9,070 nucleotides of DNA, taken from positions 1-9,070 of the forward strand of contig JALVCR010000218.1 in assembly GCA_027009865.1 (NCBI GenBank). The letters run 5' to 3'. The stretch comes from Campylobacterales bacterium (GTDB lineage Bacteria; Campylobacterota; Campylobacteria; Campylobacterales; JAADDG01). A program made the translations under genes and the position numbers. Below are positions 1 through 7,386 of the stretch, in pieces. Position 1 is the first letter of the stretch; the number at the start of each line of letters is the position of its first letter. The notes beneath the pieces were generated by a model. The model was not told the DNA's origin, ran no database searches, and was given only the letters and a program-made list of their open reading frames with translations.

Positions 1-1
1 C

Positions 2-2245
2 TATTTGGCAAAAAGAGACGCTACTGAAATGGGCAAAATCTATAACTTTTTAGGCTATAGCGTAGGAGTTATAACAGCGGATATAATTGACGAAAAAGAG
101 AGAAAAGCCCAATACGACGCAGATATTACATACGGAACAAATAACGAGTTTGGATTTGATTATTTAAGAGACAATATGAAATACTCTCTTGAAGAGAAGG
201 TTCAAAGAGACCACTACTACGCCATAGTCGATGAAGTGGATTCAATTTTGATAGATGAAGCAAGAACTCCTCTTATCATATCCGGCCCTACAAACAGAAA
301 ACTTGAAAATTATAAAATAGCAGACAAAATAGCAAGACAGATGGTAAGAGCCACCGAAACGGACGAAAAGGGAGAAATAAAACAAGACAGCGGCGATTTT
401 ATAGTAGATGAGAAAAACAGAACAATCGTTTTAACCGAAAAAGGTATTCAAAAAGCCGAAAAACTCTTTGGAGTCGATAATCTATACAAACTTGAAAACG
501 CCATTTTAGCCCACCATTTAGACCAGGCGCTAAAAGCCCACAATCTTTTTGAAAGAGATGTAGATTATGTGGTAAAGAACGGAGAGGTTGTAATAGTTGA
601 CGAGTTTACGGGAAGACTTAGTGAGGGAAGAAGATTTAGCGAAGGACTTCACCAAGCGCTTGAAGCAAAAGAGGGAGTGGAGATAAAAGAGGAATCCCAA
701 ACCTTAGCAGATATCACTTTCCAAAACTATTTTAGAATGTATGAGAAATTAGCCGGAATGACGGGAACGGCTCAAACAGAAGCTACCGAATTTTCTCAAA
801 TATACAATCTTGAAGTAATTTCAATCCCCACAAATGTTCCGGTTATAAGAGAAGATAAAAACGATTTGATATATAAAACGGAAAAAGAGAAATTTAACGC
901 CGTAATAGAGAAGGTAAAAGAGCTTCACAAAAAGGGTCAGCCGGTTTTGATAGGAACGGCTTCGATTGAAAAGAGCGAAGTTTTGCATCAGCTCTTAAAA
1001 AAAGAGAAAATCCCACACACCGTTTTAAATGCAAAACATCACGAAAAAGAGGCGCAAATCATTAAAGATGCCGGCAAAAAAGGAGCAGTAACGATAGCTA
1101 CAAATATGGCCGGACGGGGAGTCGATATAAAAATAGATGATGAAGTCAAAAAGCTTGGAGGTTTATATATCATAGGAACCGAAAGGCATGAGAGCAGAAG
1201 AATAGACAATCAGCTAAGAGGAAGGGCAGGAAGACAGGGAGATCCGGGAGTTAGCCAATTTTATCTAAGTTTGGAAGATAATCTTTTGAGGATCTTTGGA
1301 AGCGATAGAATAAAAAATATTATGGAGAGACTTGGAATCGAAGAGGGAGAGCATATAGAATCCAAAATGGTAACAAGAGCTGTGGAAAACGCTCAAAAGA
1401 AGGTTGAAAATCTCCATTTTGAATCAAGAAAACACCTGCTTGAATATGACGACGTGGCAAACGAGCAAAGAAAAGTTATATACAAATTTAGAAACGAGCT
1501 TTTAAATCCAGATTTTGATATAAAATCAAAACTCCACGAAAACAGAATCGAATATGTCCAAAATCTTTTGGAAAGAGCGGAGATATTTGAGGGAGGAGTC
1601 AAAGAGGATTTTAATCTTGAGAGAGTCAAAGCTTTGCTAAAAGATGAGCTAAATTTGGATATCGATATAGAAGAGCTAAAAGATTTGGAATATGACGAAT
1701 TAAAAGAAAAAATATTAAATAAAATAGAAGAAGAGTATGAGAAAAAGATGTCCGTGTTAGTTCCTGAGCAAAGAAGCGAATTTGAAAGAATTATCTACCT
1801 TCAAGTTTTGGATAATGCATGGAGAGAGCATCTTTATCAAATGGATATTTTAAAAACAGGTATCGGCCTTAGAGGATATAACCAAAAAGACCCGCTAACC
1901 GAATATAAAAAAGAGAGTTACAATCTTTTTGTTGAGCTTGTAAACAGAATAAAATTTGAGGCGATAAAAATCCTTCAGCTTGCGCAGTTTCAAGAAGAGG
2001 AGGACAACGAAGAGGAAGAGAGATTAAAACAGATGTTAAAAGAGCTTGAAGAGAGCGCAATGGAGGATATTAAACTCGAACATGAAAGCGTTTTAGAACC
2101 AAAAGAGGAAAAACCTCTTTTAAAGAAGAAACCGGCAAGAAACGCTCCCTGCCCTTGCGGAAGCGGGAAAAAATATAAACACTGCTGCGGAAAGAGCGGG
2201 CCTAAAAAAGGAGTTTTGGCAAAAAACAGAGAAGTTAAAGAGTAG
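2..2245 (+). CDS. secA: Preprotein translocase ATPase SecA (5' end cut off by window edge)
   Basis: SecA is the cytosolic motor that uses ATP to push unfolded preproteins through SecYEG. The reading frame is open from base 2, and the first codons read YLAKRDATEMG, the conserved stretch after the N-terminal P-loop. The Walker A motif and roughly the first 110-120 residues therefore lie outside the window; the TTG at base 5 is not a real start. Visible in order: Walker B DEVD (230-241) followed by SILIDEARTPLIISG; the GMTGTA motif of the helicase core; GTASIEKSE (from 953); ATNMAGRGVDI (1097-1129); and RGRAGRQGDPG (1217-1249), the second-helicase-domain arginine finger region. The scaffold and wing domains follow, then a charged linker and a C-terminal SEC-C zinc motif CxCx8CC (Cys codons at 2150, 2156, 2183, 2186), which in other SecAs contacts SecB or ribosomes. 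About 17 basic or polar residues follow the zinc motif. The window holds about 747 residues. Identity is very secure. Confidence 0.98.
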   Translation, partial: YLAKRDATEMGKIYNFLGYSVGVITADIIDEKERKAQYDADITYGTNNEFGFDYLRDNMKYSLEEKVQRDHYYAIVDEVDSILIDEARTPLIISGPTNRKLENYKIADKIARQMVRATETDEKGEIKQDSGDFIVDEKNRTIVLTEKGIQKAEKLFGVDNLYKLENAILAHHLDQALKAHNLFERDVDYVVKNGEVVIVDEFTGRLSEGRRFSEGLHQALEAKEGVEIKEESQTLADITFQNYFRMYEKLAGMTGTAQTEATEFSQIYNLEVISIPTNVPVIREDKNDLIYKTEKEKFNAVIEKVKELHKKGQPVLIGTASIEKSEVLHQLLKKEKIPHTVLNAKHHEKEAQIIKDAGKKGAVTIATNMAGRGVDIKIDDEVKKLGGLYIIGTERHESRRIDNQLRGRAGRQGDPGVSQFYLSLEDNLLRIFGSDRIKNIMERLGIEEGEHIESKMVTRAVENAQKKVENLHFESRKHLLEYDDVANEQRKVIYKFRNELLNPDFDIKSKLHENRIEYVQNLLERAEIFEGGVKEDFNLERVKALLKDELNLDIDIEELKDLEYDELKEKILNKIEEEYEKKMSVLVPEQRSEFERIIYLQVLDNAWREHLYQMDILKTGIGLRGYNQKDPLTEYKKESYNLFVELVNRIKFEAIKILQLAQFQEEEDNEEEERLKQMLKELEESAMEDIKLEHESVLEPKEEKPLLKKKPARNAPCPCGSGKKYKHCCGKSGPKKGVLAKNREVKE

Positions 2246-2247
2246 AA

Positions 2248-3462
2248 GTGAATAAAAAAAAGCCCTCTCTTCCTCTTTACCTCGTATCAAAATATTTAAG
2301 ATTTGATAAATCCCAGCCGTTTATTACAATAAGCGCCATTTTGGCGTTTTTGGGAGTATCAATAGGCCTTATGGTTTTGATAGTGGCGATGGCCATAATG
2401 AACGGCACGAAAAGAGAGTTTGAAAAAAAACTCTTTACTATGAATTATCCCCTGACAATTTTCCCAAAAACTAAAGAGACTCCGCTTGATTTGTATGTCT
2501 TAAAAGTTTTAAAAAAGAAATTTCCAAATCTTAAATTTAGCCCATATATCTCTACCCAAATGATTATAAAAAAAGGGGATAAGTTAGAGGGGGGAATGCT
2601 TTTTGGAGTCGATTTTGAGAGAGAAAAGGAGATAAACGAGGTAATAGCCAAAGCTATAAAATCAAAAAAACTAAAGAAATTTGATTTGATAGTAGGAAAA
2701 GGGATAGCTGATAGTTTTCTTTTCAAAGAAGGTTCTAAAGCCACTTTAATTTTCACACAAACTCAGCCGGGAGGCATGAGTCTGATTCCAACTATGAAAA
2801 GATTTACAGTAAGAGGAGTATTTGAATCGGGACTTCACGCTTACGATAAAGTTTATAACTACACCTCTCTTAGCGCCCTAAGAACTATTTTGCACTATCC
2901 AAAAAATACCTACGAAGGGATTCATGTCTATTCAAAAGATCCTTTCAAAGACAAAGAAAGACTCGAAAAATTCGTATCTCCAAATTTCGGGGTAATTGGA
3001 TGGTGGCAGTTAAACGGAAACTTTTTCTCTGCTATGGAGATGGAGAAAAAAGCTCTTTTTATCGTTTTGATGCTGATTATTCTGGTAGCATCCCTAAATA
3101 TAATAAGCTCTCTTTTAATGACTGTAATGAACAGAAGACATGAAATAGCCCTGCTCTTATCCCTTGGAGCTTCAAAAGAGGAGATAAAAAAGACTTTTTT
3201 TGCTCTTGGAATGACAATCGGGGGAAGCGGAATAGTTTTTGGAACTATGCTTGGATTTTTGGGACTATTTTTGCTTGGAAATTTTGATATAGTAACCCTT
3301 CCAAAAGATGTTTACGGAACATCCAAACTTCCGCTTGATTTATCATTTACAGATTTCTTGTCGATTTTGATAGGGGCTGTAATAATCGTGGTGCTCTCTT
3401 CCTACTATCCCGCCAAGAAAGCCACTGAGGTTGATATTTTAAAAACTCTAAGACATGAATAA
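2248..3462 (+). CDS. LolC/LolE-family ABC transporter permease (lipoprotein release)
   Basis: This is an inner-membrane permease of the LolC/E (FtsX/MacB-like) family, which with the ATPase LolD extracts lipoproteins from the inner membrane and hands them to LolA. The 404-aa topology fits: one N-terminal membrane segment (about residues 25-50) ending in the conserved AMAIMNG, a large periplasmic domain (about 52-265), then three membrane segments (about 270-292, 317-344, 370-384). The cytoplasmic loop NRRHEIALLLSLGAS (295-309) is the typical coupling region of FtsX-type permeases, and the C-terminus PAKKATEVDILKTLRHE is also typical. The start is GTG at 2248, two bases after the secA stop, with a purine-rich AAAGAG just upstream, so translation is probably coupled to secA. 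No lolD lies in the window. C. jejuni also has a permease of this type beside secA. LolC and LolE cannot be separated by eye, so no symbol is given. Confidence 0.9.
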   Translation: MNKKKPSLPLYLVSKYLRFDKSQPFITISAILAFLGVSIGLMVLIVAMAIMNGTKREFEKKLFTMNYPLTIFPKTKETPLDLYVLKVLKKKFPNLKFSPYISTQMIIKKGDKLEGGMLFGVDFEREKEINEVIAKAIKSKKLKKFDLIVGKGIADSFLFKEGSKATLIFTQTQPGGMSLIPTMKRFTVRGVFESGLHAYDKVYNYTSLSALRTILHYPKNTYEGIHVYSKDPFKDKERLEKFVSPNFGVIGWWQLNGNFFSAMEMEKKALFIVLMLIILVASLNIISSLLMTVMNRRHEIALLLSLGASKEEIKKTFFALGMTIGGSGIVFGTMLGFLGLFLLGNFDIVTLPKDVYGTSKLPLDLSFTDFLSILIGAVIIVVLSSYYPAKKATEVDILKTLRHE

Positions 3463-3472
3463 AAGATATTTT

Positions 3473-3478
3473 GGAGAG
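3473..3478 (+). promoter_or_regulatory. Ribosome binding site of nadE
   Basis: GGAGAG lies 6 bases upstream of the ATG at 3485, in the 22-base gap after the permease stop. It supports that ATG as the start. No hairpin with a T-run fits in the gap, so nadE is probably read from the same transcript as secA. Confidence 0.7.
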
Positions 3479-3484
3479 ACTTAA

Positions 3485-5371
3485 ATGTATGGATTTATAA
3501 GAGTAGCCTCTGCAACTCATAAAATGAGGGTTGCGGATATAGATTATAATACAGAGGAGATAATAAAAATAGTAAAAGAGGCTCAAAAAAAGGACGTGGC
3601 CATAGCGGTTTTCCCCGAACTCTCCATTACGGGATATACCTGCAAGGATCTTTTTTTTCAAAACGCTTTGCATCAAAAAGTTTTAAAAGCCATAGAAGAG
3701 ATAAAAAATAAAACAAAAGAGCTAAATATTATCTTTATTATAGGAGCTCCCCTATGGCATAAAAATAGATTATACAATTGCGCTTTAATTTTGCAAAGAG
3801 GAGAGATTTTAGGAGCGGTTCCAAAGAGCTTTCTTCCAGAACACAAAGAGTTTTATGAAAAAAGATGGTTTACAGAAGGGAGAGATATCAAAAACGAAAC
3901 GATAGAGATAAACAGAGAAAAAATTCCCTTTGGAGTAGATTTGATTTTCAATAAAGAGGCGCCTTTTGGAGTGGAGATATGCGAAGATTTATGGACGACA
4001 ATTCCGCCAAGCTCCTATCAGGCAATAAACGGGGCTATAATGCATTTTAATCTCTCAGCAAGCGATGAGATAGTGGGAAAACATGAGTATAGAGAAGCTC
4101 TCGTATCCCAGCAGAGCGCAAGAAACATAAGCGCTTATATCTACTCTTCAAGCGGGGTTTTCGAATCTACAACAGATGTTGTCTATTCGGGAGATTTGCT
4201 GATTGCGGAAAATGGAGTGATTTTAAAAAAAGGGGAGAGATTTAAAAGAGACTCTCAACTGATAACGGCGGACATCGATATAGAGTATTTAAAATATTAT
4301 AGAAAAATAGAGACATCATACGAAGACAATAAGCCAAAAGAGGTAAGAGTAATTGAAACAAAAGAGTTAAACCAAATAAAAACCTTAAAAAGATTTATAG
4401 ATCCTCATCCGTTTGTGCCAAAAAACAAAGCAAAAAGAGAGCAAAGATGCAAAGAGATATTTTCGATTCAAACGGCAGGTTTGGCAAAAAGAATCGAACA
4501 TATAGGAGAGCCTAAAATAGTTTTGGGAATTTCGGGAGGGCTTGATTCAACTTTAGCCCTTCTTGTAGCAGATAAGACAATGAAACTTCTAAAAAGAGAT
4601 TCAAAAGATATAATAGCCGTTACAATGCCCGGTTTTGGAACAACAAGCAGAACATATAAAAATGCTGTAAATCTATGCAAAAAATTGAAAGTAACTTTTA
4701 AAGAGATACCAATAAAAGAGGCTGTTTTACAACATTTCAAAGATATTGGACAAGATCCGAAAATATGCGACGTAACTTACGAAAACGCCCAGGCAAGAGA
4801 GAGAACTCAGATTCTTTTCGATCTTGCAAATAAAGAAAACGGCATAGTTTTGGGAACAGGAGATTTAAGCGAAATAGCTTTGGGCTTTGCAACTTACGGA
4901 GGCGATCATCTATCGATGTATAATGTAAACGCATCCATTCCTAAAACTTTGATTAGATATGTAATAGAATGGGTTGCCGAGAGCAATGAAAAAATAAGAA
5001 ATATTTTAAAAGATATCATAAACACTCCCGTCTCACCGGAACTTCTGCCAGAAAAAAACGATAAAATAAGCCAAAAAACAGAAGAGATAATAGGCCCTTA
5101 TGAGCTGCACGATTTCTTTTTATTTCATATGATAAAGTATGGGGCTGAGCCTAAAAAGATTCTCTTTTTAGCAAAACATGCTTTTAAAAATTATGATGAA
5201 AAAACCATTTTAAAATGGCTAAAAGTTTTTATAAAGAGGTTTTTTATAAATCAATTTAAAAGAAGCTGCTCACCGGACGGGCCAAAAGTTGGAAGCATAT
5301 CTCTTAGCCCAAGAGGCGATTGGAAGATGCCAAGCGATGCAAGCATGAGAGTATGGATGGAGGATTTATAA
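3485..5371 (+). CDS. nadE: Glutamine-dependent NAD+ synthetase (nitrilase-type amidase plus synthetase)
   Basis: This enzyme makes NAD+ from deamido-NAD (nicotinate adenine dinucleotide), ATP and glutamine, the last step of NAD synthesis. The 628-aa protein has two domains. The N-terminal one (about 1-280) is a nitrilase-fold glutaminase with a full Glu-Lys-Cys triad: E45 in FPELS, K114 in AVPKSFLPE and C166 in GVEICEDLW. The C-terminal one (about 320-628) is the synthetase, with PP-loop SGGLDST at 350-356, then GTGDLSEIALGFATYGGD and the conserved ending RSCSPDGPKVGSISLSPRGDW. Both domains look intact, so glutamine rather than free ammonia is the expected nitrogen donor. Its length is like other long two-domain NadE proteins (the M. 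tuberculosis enzyme is 679 aa). Campylobacter and Helicobacter instead carry a short ammonia-type enzyme of about 250 aa, so this form is notable here. It is probably the last gene of the secA transcript. Confidence 0.95.
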   Translation: MYGFIRVASATHKMRVADIDYNTEEIIKIVKEAQKKDVAIAVFPELSITGYTCKDLFFQNALHQKVLKAIEEIKNKTKELNIIFIIGAPLWHKNRLYNCALILQRGEILGAVPKSFLPEHKEFYEKRWFTEGRDIKNETIEINREKIPFGVDLIFNKEAPFGVEICEDLWTTIPPSSYQAINGAIMHFNLSASDEIVGKHEYREALVSQQSARNISAYIYSSSGVFESTTDVVYSGDLLIAENGVILKKGERFKRDSQLITADIDIEYLKYYRKIETSYEDNKPKEVRVIETKELNQIKTLKRFIDPHPFVPKNKAKREQRCKEIFSIQTAGLAKRIEHIGEPKIVLGISGGLDSTLALLVADKTMKLLKRDSKDIIAVTMPGFGTTSRTYKNAVNLCKKLKVTFKEIPIKEAVLQHFKDIGQDPKICDVTYENAQARERTQILFDLANKENGIVLGTGDLSEIALGFATYGGDHLSMYNVNASIPKTLIRYVIEWVAESNEKIRNILKDIINTPVSPELLPEKNDKISQKTEEIIGPYELHDFFLFHMIKYGAEPKKILFLAKHAFKNYDEKTILKWLKVFIKRFFINQFKRSCSPDGPKVGSISLSPRGDWKMPSDASMRVWMEDL

Positions 5372-5373
5372 CA

Positions 5374-7152
5374 TTACTCCGAAAATCTATGCCCAACCCA
5401 CTCTCCATCTTCATTTTGATGCAAAGACTCTCTTAAAACGGGAATCGATCTCTTCCCGCTTCCACCATCTTGCTGAAAAGCGGCCGCCTCTATCTCCTCC
5501 TCTCTTTTTGCCGTAACTATAAATTTGGCAAGATACCTGTAGGCTTTGAAATGGGGAAATTTCCTCCAAATGGCATCTGTAAAATCTTTTGGAAAATAGA
5601 TTCTCGTGCTTCTTCTTGGAATATCCTCAAGCTTTATATCAAGATAGTATGAGTTTTGAGCAATACCCTCCTCTCTTCCCCCGTCTCCGTAAACGTCCAT
5701 ATAAACATTAAGCTTTTTATCGCTTAGATTGGTTATTACCAAAAAGGTTCCATAATCCTTATCCACACTCATATAGGGAATTATGAATCTAATCCCATCT
5801 ACCCTCCAATCGGCGGCGTTTGCGGCTTTTAAAAGCTGTTTTTCCTTTTTTGTCTCATTTGGGATAATTGAAAAATCAGCTCTCCATAGAGTCTGGCAAA
5901 TAGGTTTATCTCCGCTAACTTCTATCACTACCCTATTCCAATCATTTGAATCGTTGTTAATATAAAAAGGAAAATTTTTCAAAACCCCCAAAAAGCTCCA
6001 GCCGTCATCTTTTCTAAACATTTTCATCTTTTTATACTTAAAATCATCTCCCAAAGTATAAAAATATACTCCCTTTACAGCGCATTTATCGGGAGCGTTT
6101 ACTTTTATTTTGAAAAGATCGTTTCTTGAAGAGATATCGACTCCATACTCGGCCATATTTTCCAAATGAATCGCAAAAACGCTCCTTAAAGGATAGGTGT
6201 CATTTTCAAAATTTGTATCGTTTCCTTCTGAAACAAATCTTCTTCTTTGAAAAGTCTCTCTAACATCTATAAAAGATGAAGCGGGAGAGTAGTATCTTTT
6301 GTTTTTGGTAAAATGAACAACCTTAGCATCCCATCCGTCAACAAACTCTAATAATGAAACTTCCCTAACTCCCCTTAAAGGGGCTTTTAAATAGTCATTA
6401 ACTCCCCCCATAACTTCATCTAAGTTTATCTTGCTCTCGCAAAGACAATCGCAATTTTTGGGAAATATTTTTGGAAGAAGCTTGAAATTTATTATATTTC
6501 CGTTCGAGTCGACACCGTTTCCAAAAGCCAAAAGAGTATTTGCCGGAATATGGCCGTCAGAATCGTTATCGCTCTCAACGCTTCCATCTATTAGAGTAAA
6601 TCTATGATTTCCATGAATCTCGGCATTTGAATTTATATGAAACTTAACCATCGTATATCCGCGGTTTGAGCCTACATAAGAGCTGTAAAAATCTATAAGA
6701 TAAGCTACCTTTATCCATCTGTTTACATTGTTGTCATAAGCGTATAGGGCTAAAGATGCGCTATCTTCTCTTTTGATATATCCGCAAGAGATTGAAAATC
6801 TCAAAGTCGTGCCCTCATTTAAAGCAACTTCGCTTGAATAGAGCAAAACCCTGTTGTTTTTTTTGTTATCGCTCCAATATCCCGAAGTATAAAAAGAGCT
6901 GCTTCTATCGGCTCCCCCCGGCCAAGAGAGTTTATTTGCAGCATTTACTACAATATTGCTTTTGCTTTTTAAAAGTTTATCTATTTTTATAGCTCCAAAG
7001 AAATCTGGATTTAATCTTTTTAGATCGTATCCAAACGTATTTCCTATTTTATCTCCGTTTGAAGAGGAGATTAATTTATCATATTTTAAAAACATAAAAG
7101 AGCTTGAAAAAAGCAAAAACGGATAGAGCAGCAAAACCAGAAATCTAGCCAT
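5374..7152 (-). CDS. Exported protein of unknown function, probable periplasmic or surface beta-rich protein
   Basis: I do not recognise this 592-aa protein. Its N-terminus, MARFLVLLLYPFLLFSSSFMF, is a short basic end followed by a hydrophobic stretch of about 19 residues: a Sec signal peptide or single anchor. No clear AxA cleavage site or lipobox is seen, and there is no other membrane segment. The rest is rich in Asn, Asp, Ser, Tyr and Phe with alternating hydrophobic residues, suggesting beta structure. There are six cysteines: C123, C234, C236, C238, C357 and C419. The middle three form CDCLC. The C-terminal part (about 450-575), with IIPYMSVDKDYGTFLVITN, a YMDVYGDGG turn and KRSIPVLRES, looks like a beta-sandwich domain of the kind seen in bacterial surface proteins; this is an impression, not a match. 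ATG at 7152 is chosen for its AAAAGG ribosome site 7 bases upstream. The gene stands alone, convergent with nadE and divergent from folE. Codon use resembles its neighbours, so recent foreign origin is not indicated. Confidence 0.85.
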   Translation of the reverse strand: MARFLVLLLYPFLLFSSSFMFLKYDKLISSSNGDKIGNTFGYDLKRLNPDFFGAIKIDKLLKSKSNIVVNAANKLSWPGGADRSSSFYTSGYWSDNKKNNRVLLYSSEVALNEGTTLRFSISCGYIKREDSASLALYAYDNNVNRWIKVAYLIDFYSSYVGSNRGYTMVKFHINSNAEIHGNHRFTLIDGSVESDNDSDGHIPANTLLAFGNGVDSNGNIINFKLLPKIFPKNCDCLCESKINLDEVMGGVNDYLKAPLRGVREVSLLEFVDGWDAKVVHFTKNKRYYSPASSFIDVRETFQRRRFVSEGNDTNFENDTYPLRSVFAIHLENMAEYGVDISSRNDLFKIKVNAPDKCAVKGVYFYTLGDDFKYKKMKMFRKDDGWSFLGVLKNFPFYINNDSNDWNRVVIEVSGDKPICQTLWRADFSIIPNETKKEKQLLKAANAADWRVDGIRFIIPYMSVDKDYGTFLVITNLSDKKLNVYMDVYGDGGREEGIAQNSYYLDIKLEDIPRRSTRIYFPKDFTDAIWRKFPHFKAYRYLAKFIVTAKREEEIEAAAFQQDGGSGKRSIPVLRESLHQNEDGEWVGHRFSE

Positions 7153-7159
7153 TTTTAAA

Positions 7160-7165
7160 CCTTTT
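7160..7165 (-). promoter_or_regulatory. Ribosome binding site of the exported unknown protein
   Basis: On the minus strand AAAAGG is followed by 7 bases and then the ATG at 7152. An upstream ATG at 7168 is out of frame with the gene, so the site supports the chosen start. Confidence 0.55.
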
Positions 7166-7192
7166 CATTTCCTTAATTAGAAATATTACTAT

Positions 7193-7222
7193 TTGCAATA
7201 AATTAAAACTAAATATTATAAT
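7193..7222 (+). promoter_or_regulatory. Candidate upstream sigma70-type promoter for folE-fliI
   Basis: TTGCAA (7193-7198), an 18-base spacer and TATAAT (7217-7222) face folE. Its -10 box overlaps the minus-strand -10 at 7215-7220 within the palindrome TATTATAATA (7214-7223). It would give a leader of about 160 bases. This is an inference from consensus only. Confidence 0.3.
7215..7220 (-). promoter_or_regulatory. Candidate -10 box for the exported protein gene
   Basis: The minus strand reads TATAAT here, about 62 bases upstream of the ATG at 7152, which would give a leader of about 55 bases. No good -35 hexamer is seen at normal spacing; only AT-rich DNA lies upstream. This agrees with the weak or absent -35 known for housekeeping promoters in Campylobacterota. 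In such AT-rich DNA the match could be chance. Confidence 0.35.
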
Positions 7223-7259
7223 AAGAAGCTTTAAAATAAGTTTAATATATAAAATTTTT

Positions 7260-7287
7260 TTGACTGAATCTTATCTTTCGTTAAAAT
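7260..7287 (+). promoter_or_regulatory. Candidate sigma70-type promoter for folE-fliI
   Basis: TTGACT (7260-7265) and TAAAAT (7282-7287) are separated by 16 bases, the best -35/-10 pair in the region. Transcription would start near 7294, leaving a leader of about 90 bases before the folE ATG. A run of T precedes the -35. I see no sigma54 (GG/GC) or sigma28 flagellar promoter ahead of folE or fliI. Confidence 0.45.
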
Positions 7288-7373
7288 TACAAAATAAAGC
7301 AAAACAAAAGAAGCTATTTTTACTTAAAGTGATTAATAAGCAAAAAAGTGTTATTTTACCTCCAAAATTTTAT

Positions 7374-7377
7374 GGAG
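7374..7377 (+). promoter_or_regulatory. Ribosome binding site that decides the folE start
   Basis: GGAG lies 9 bases before the ATG at 7387. The in-frame alternatives, GTG at 7348 and ATG at 7372, lack a comparable site; the ATG at 7372 partly overlaps this one. The ATG at 7387 also gives the usual family length. Confidence 0.65.
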
Positions 7378-7386
7378 AATGAAGCT

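Noticed and set aside
5..7. TTG as a start codon for the first gene
   Set aside because: The frame is open to the window edge and the residue before it (Tyr) continues the conserved SecA sequence, so this is an internal Leu codon.
3347..3676. A 109-codon minus-strand open frame spanning the permease end and nadE start
   Set aside because: It is a shadow of two well-supported plus-strand genes, has no recognisable domain, and its composition reflects the complement of AT-rich coding codons.
6371..6383. Palindrome CCCCTTAAAGGGG
   Set aside because: It is within coding sequence and leaves only one central base, so it cannot form a hairpin as written. No T-run follows directly on the coding strand.
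7348..7386. Longer folE starting at GTG 7348
   Set aside because: The added 13 residues are not typical of the family, there is no ribosome site before the GTG, and GGAG at 7374-7377 fits the ATG at 7387.
7153..7386. Possible small gene or RNA in the AT-rich intergenic region
   Set aside because: No open frame with a ribosome site and no stable GC-rich stem was found; its length and position fit a divergent promoter region.
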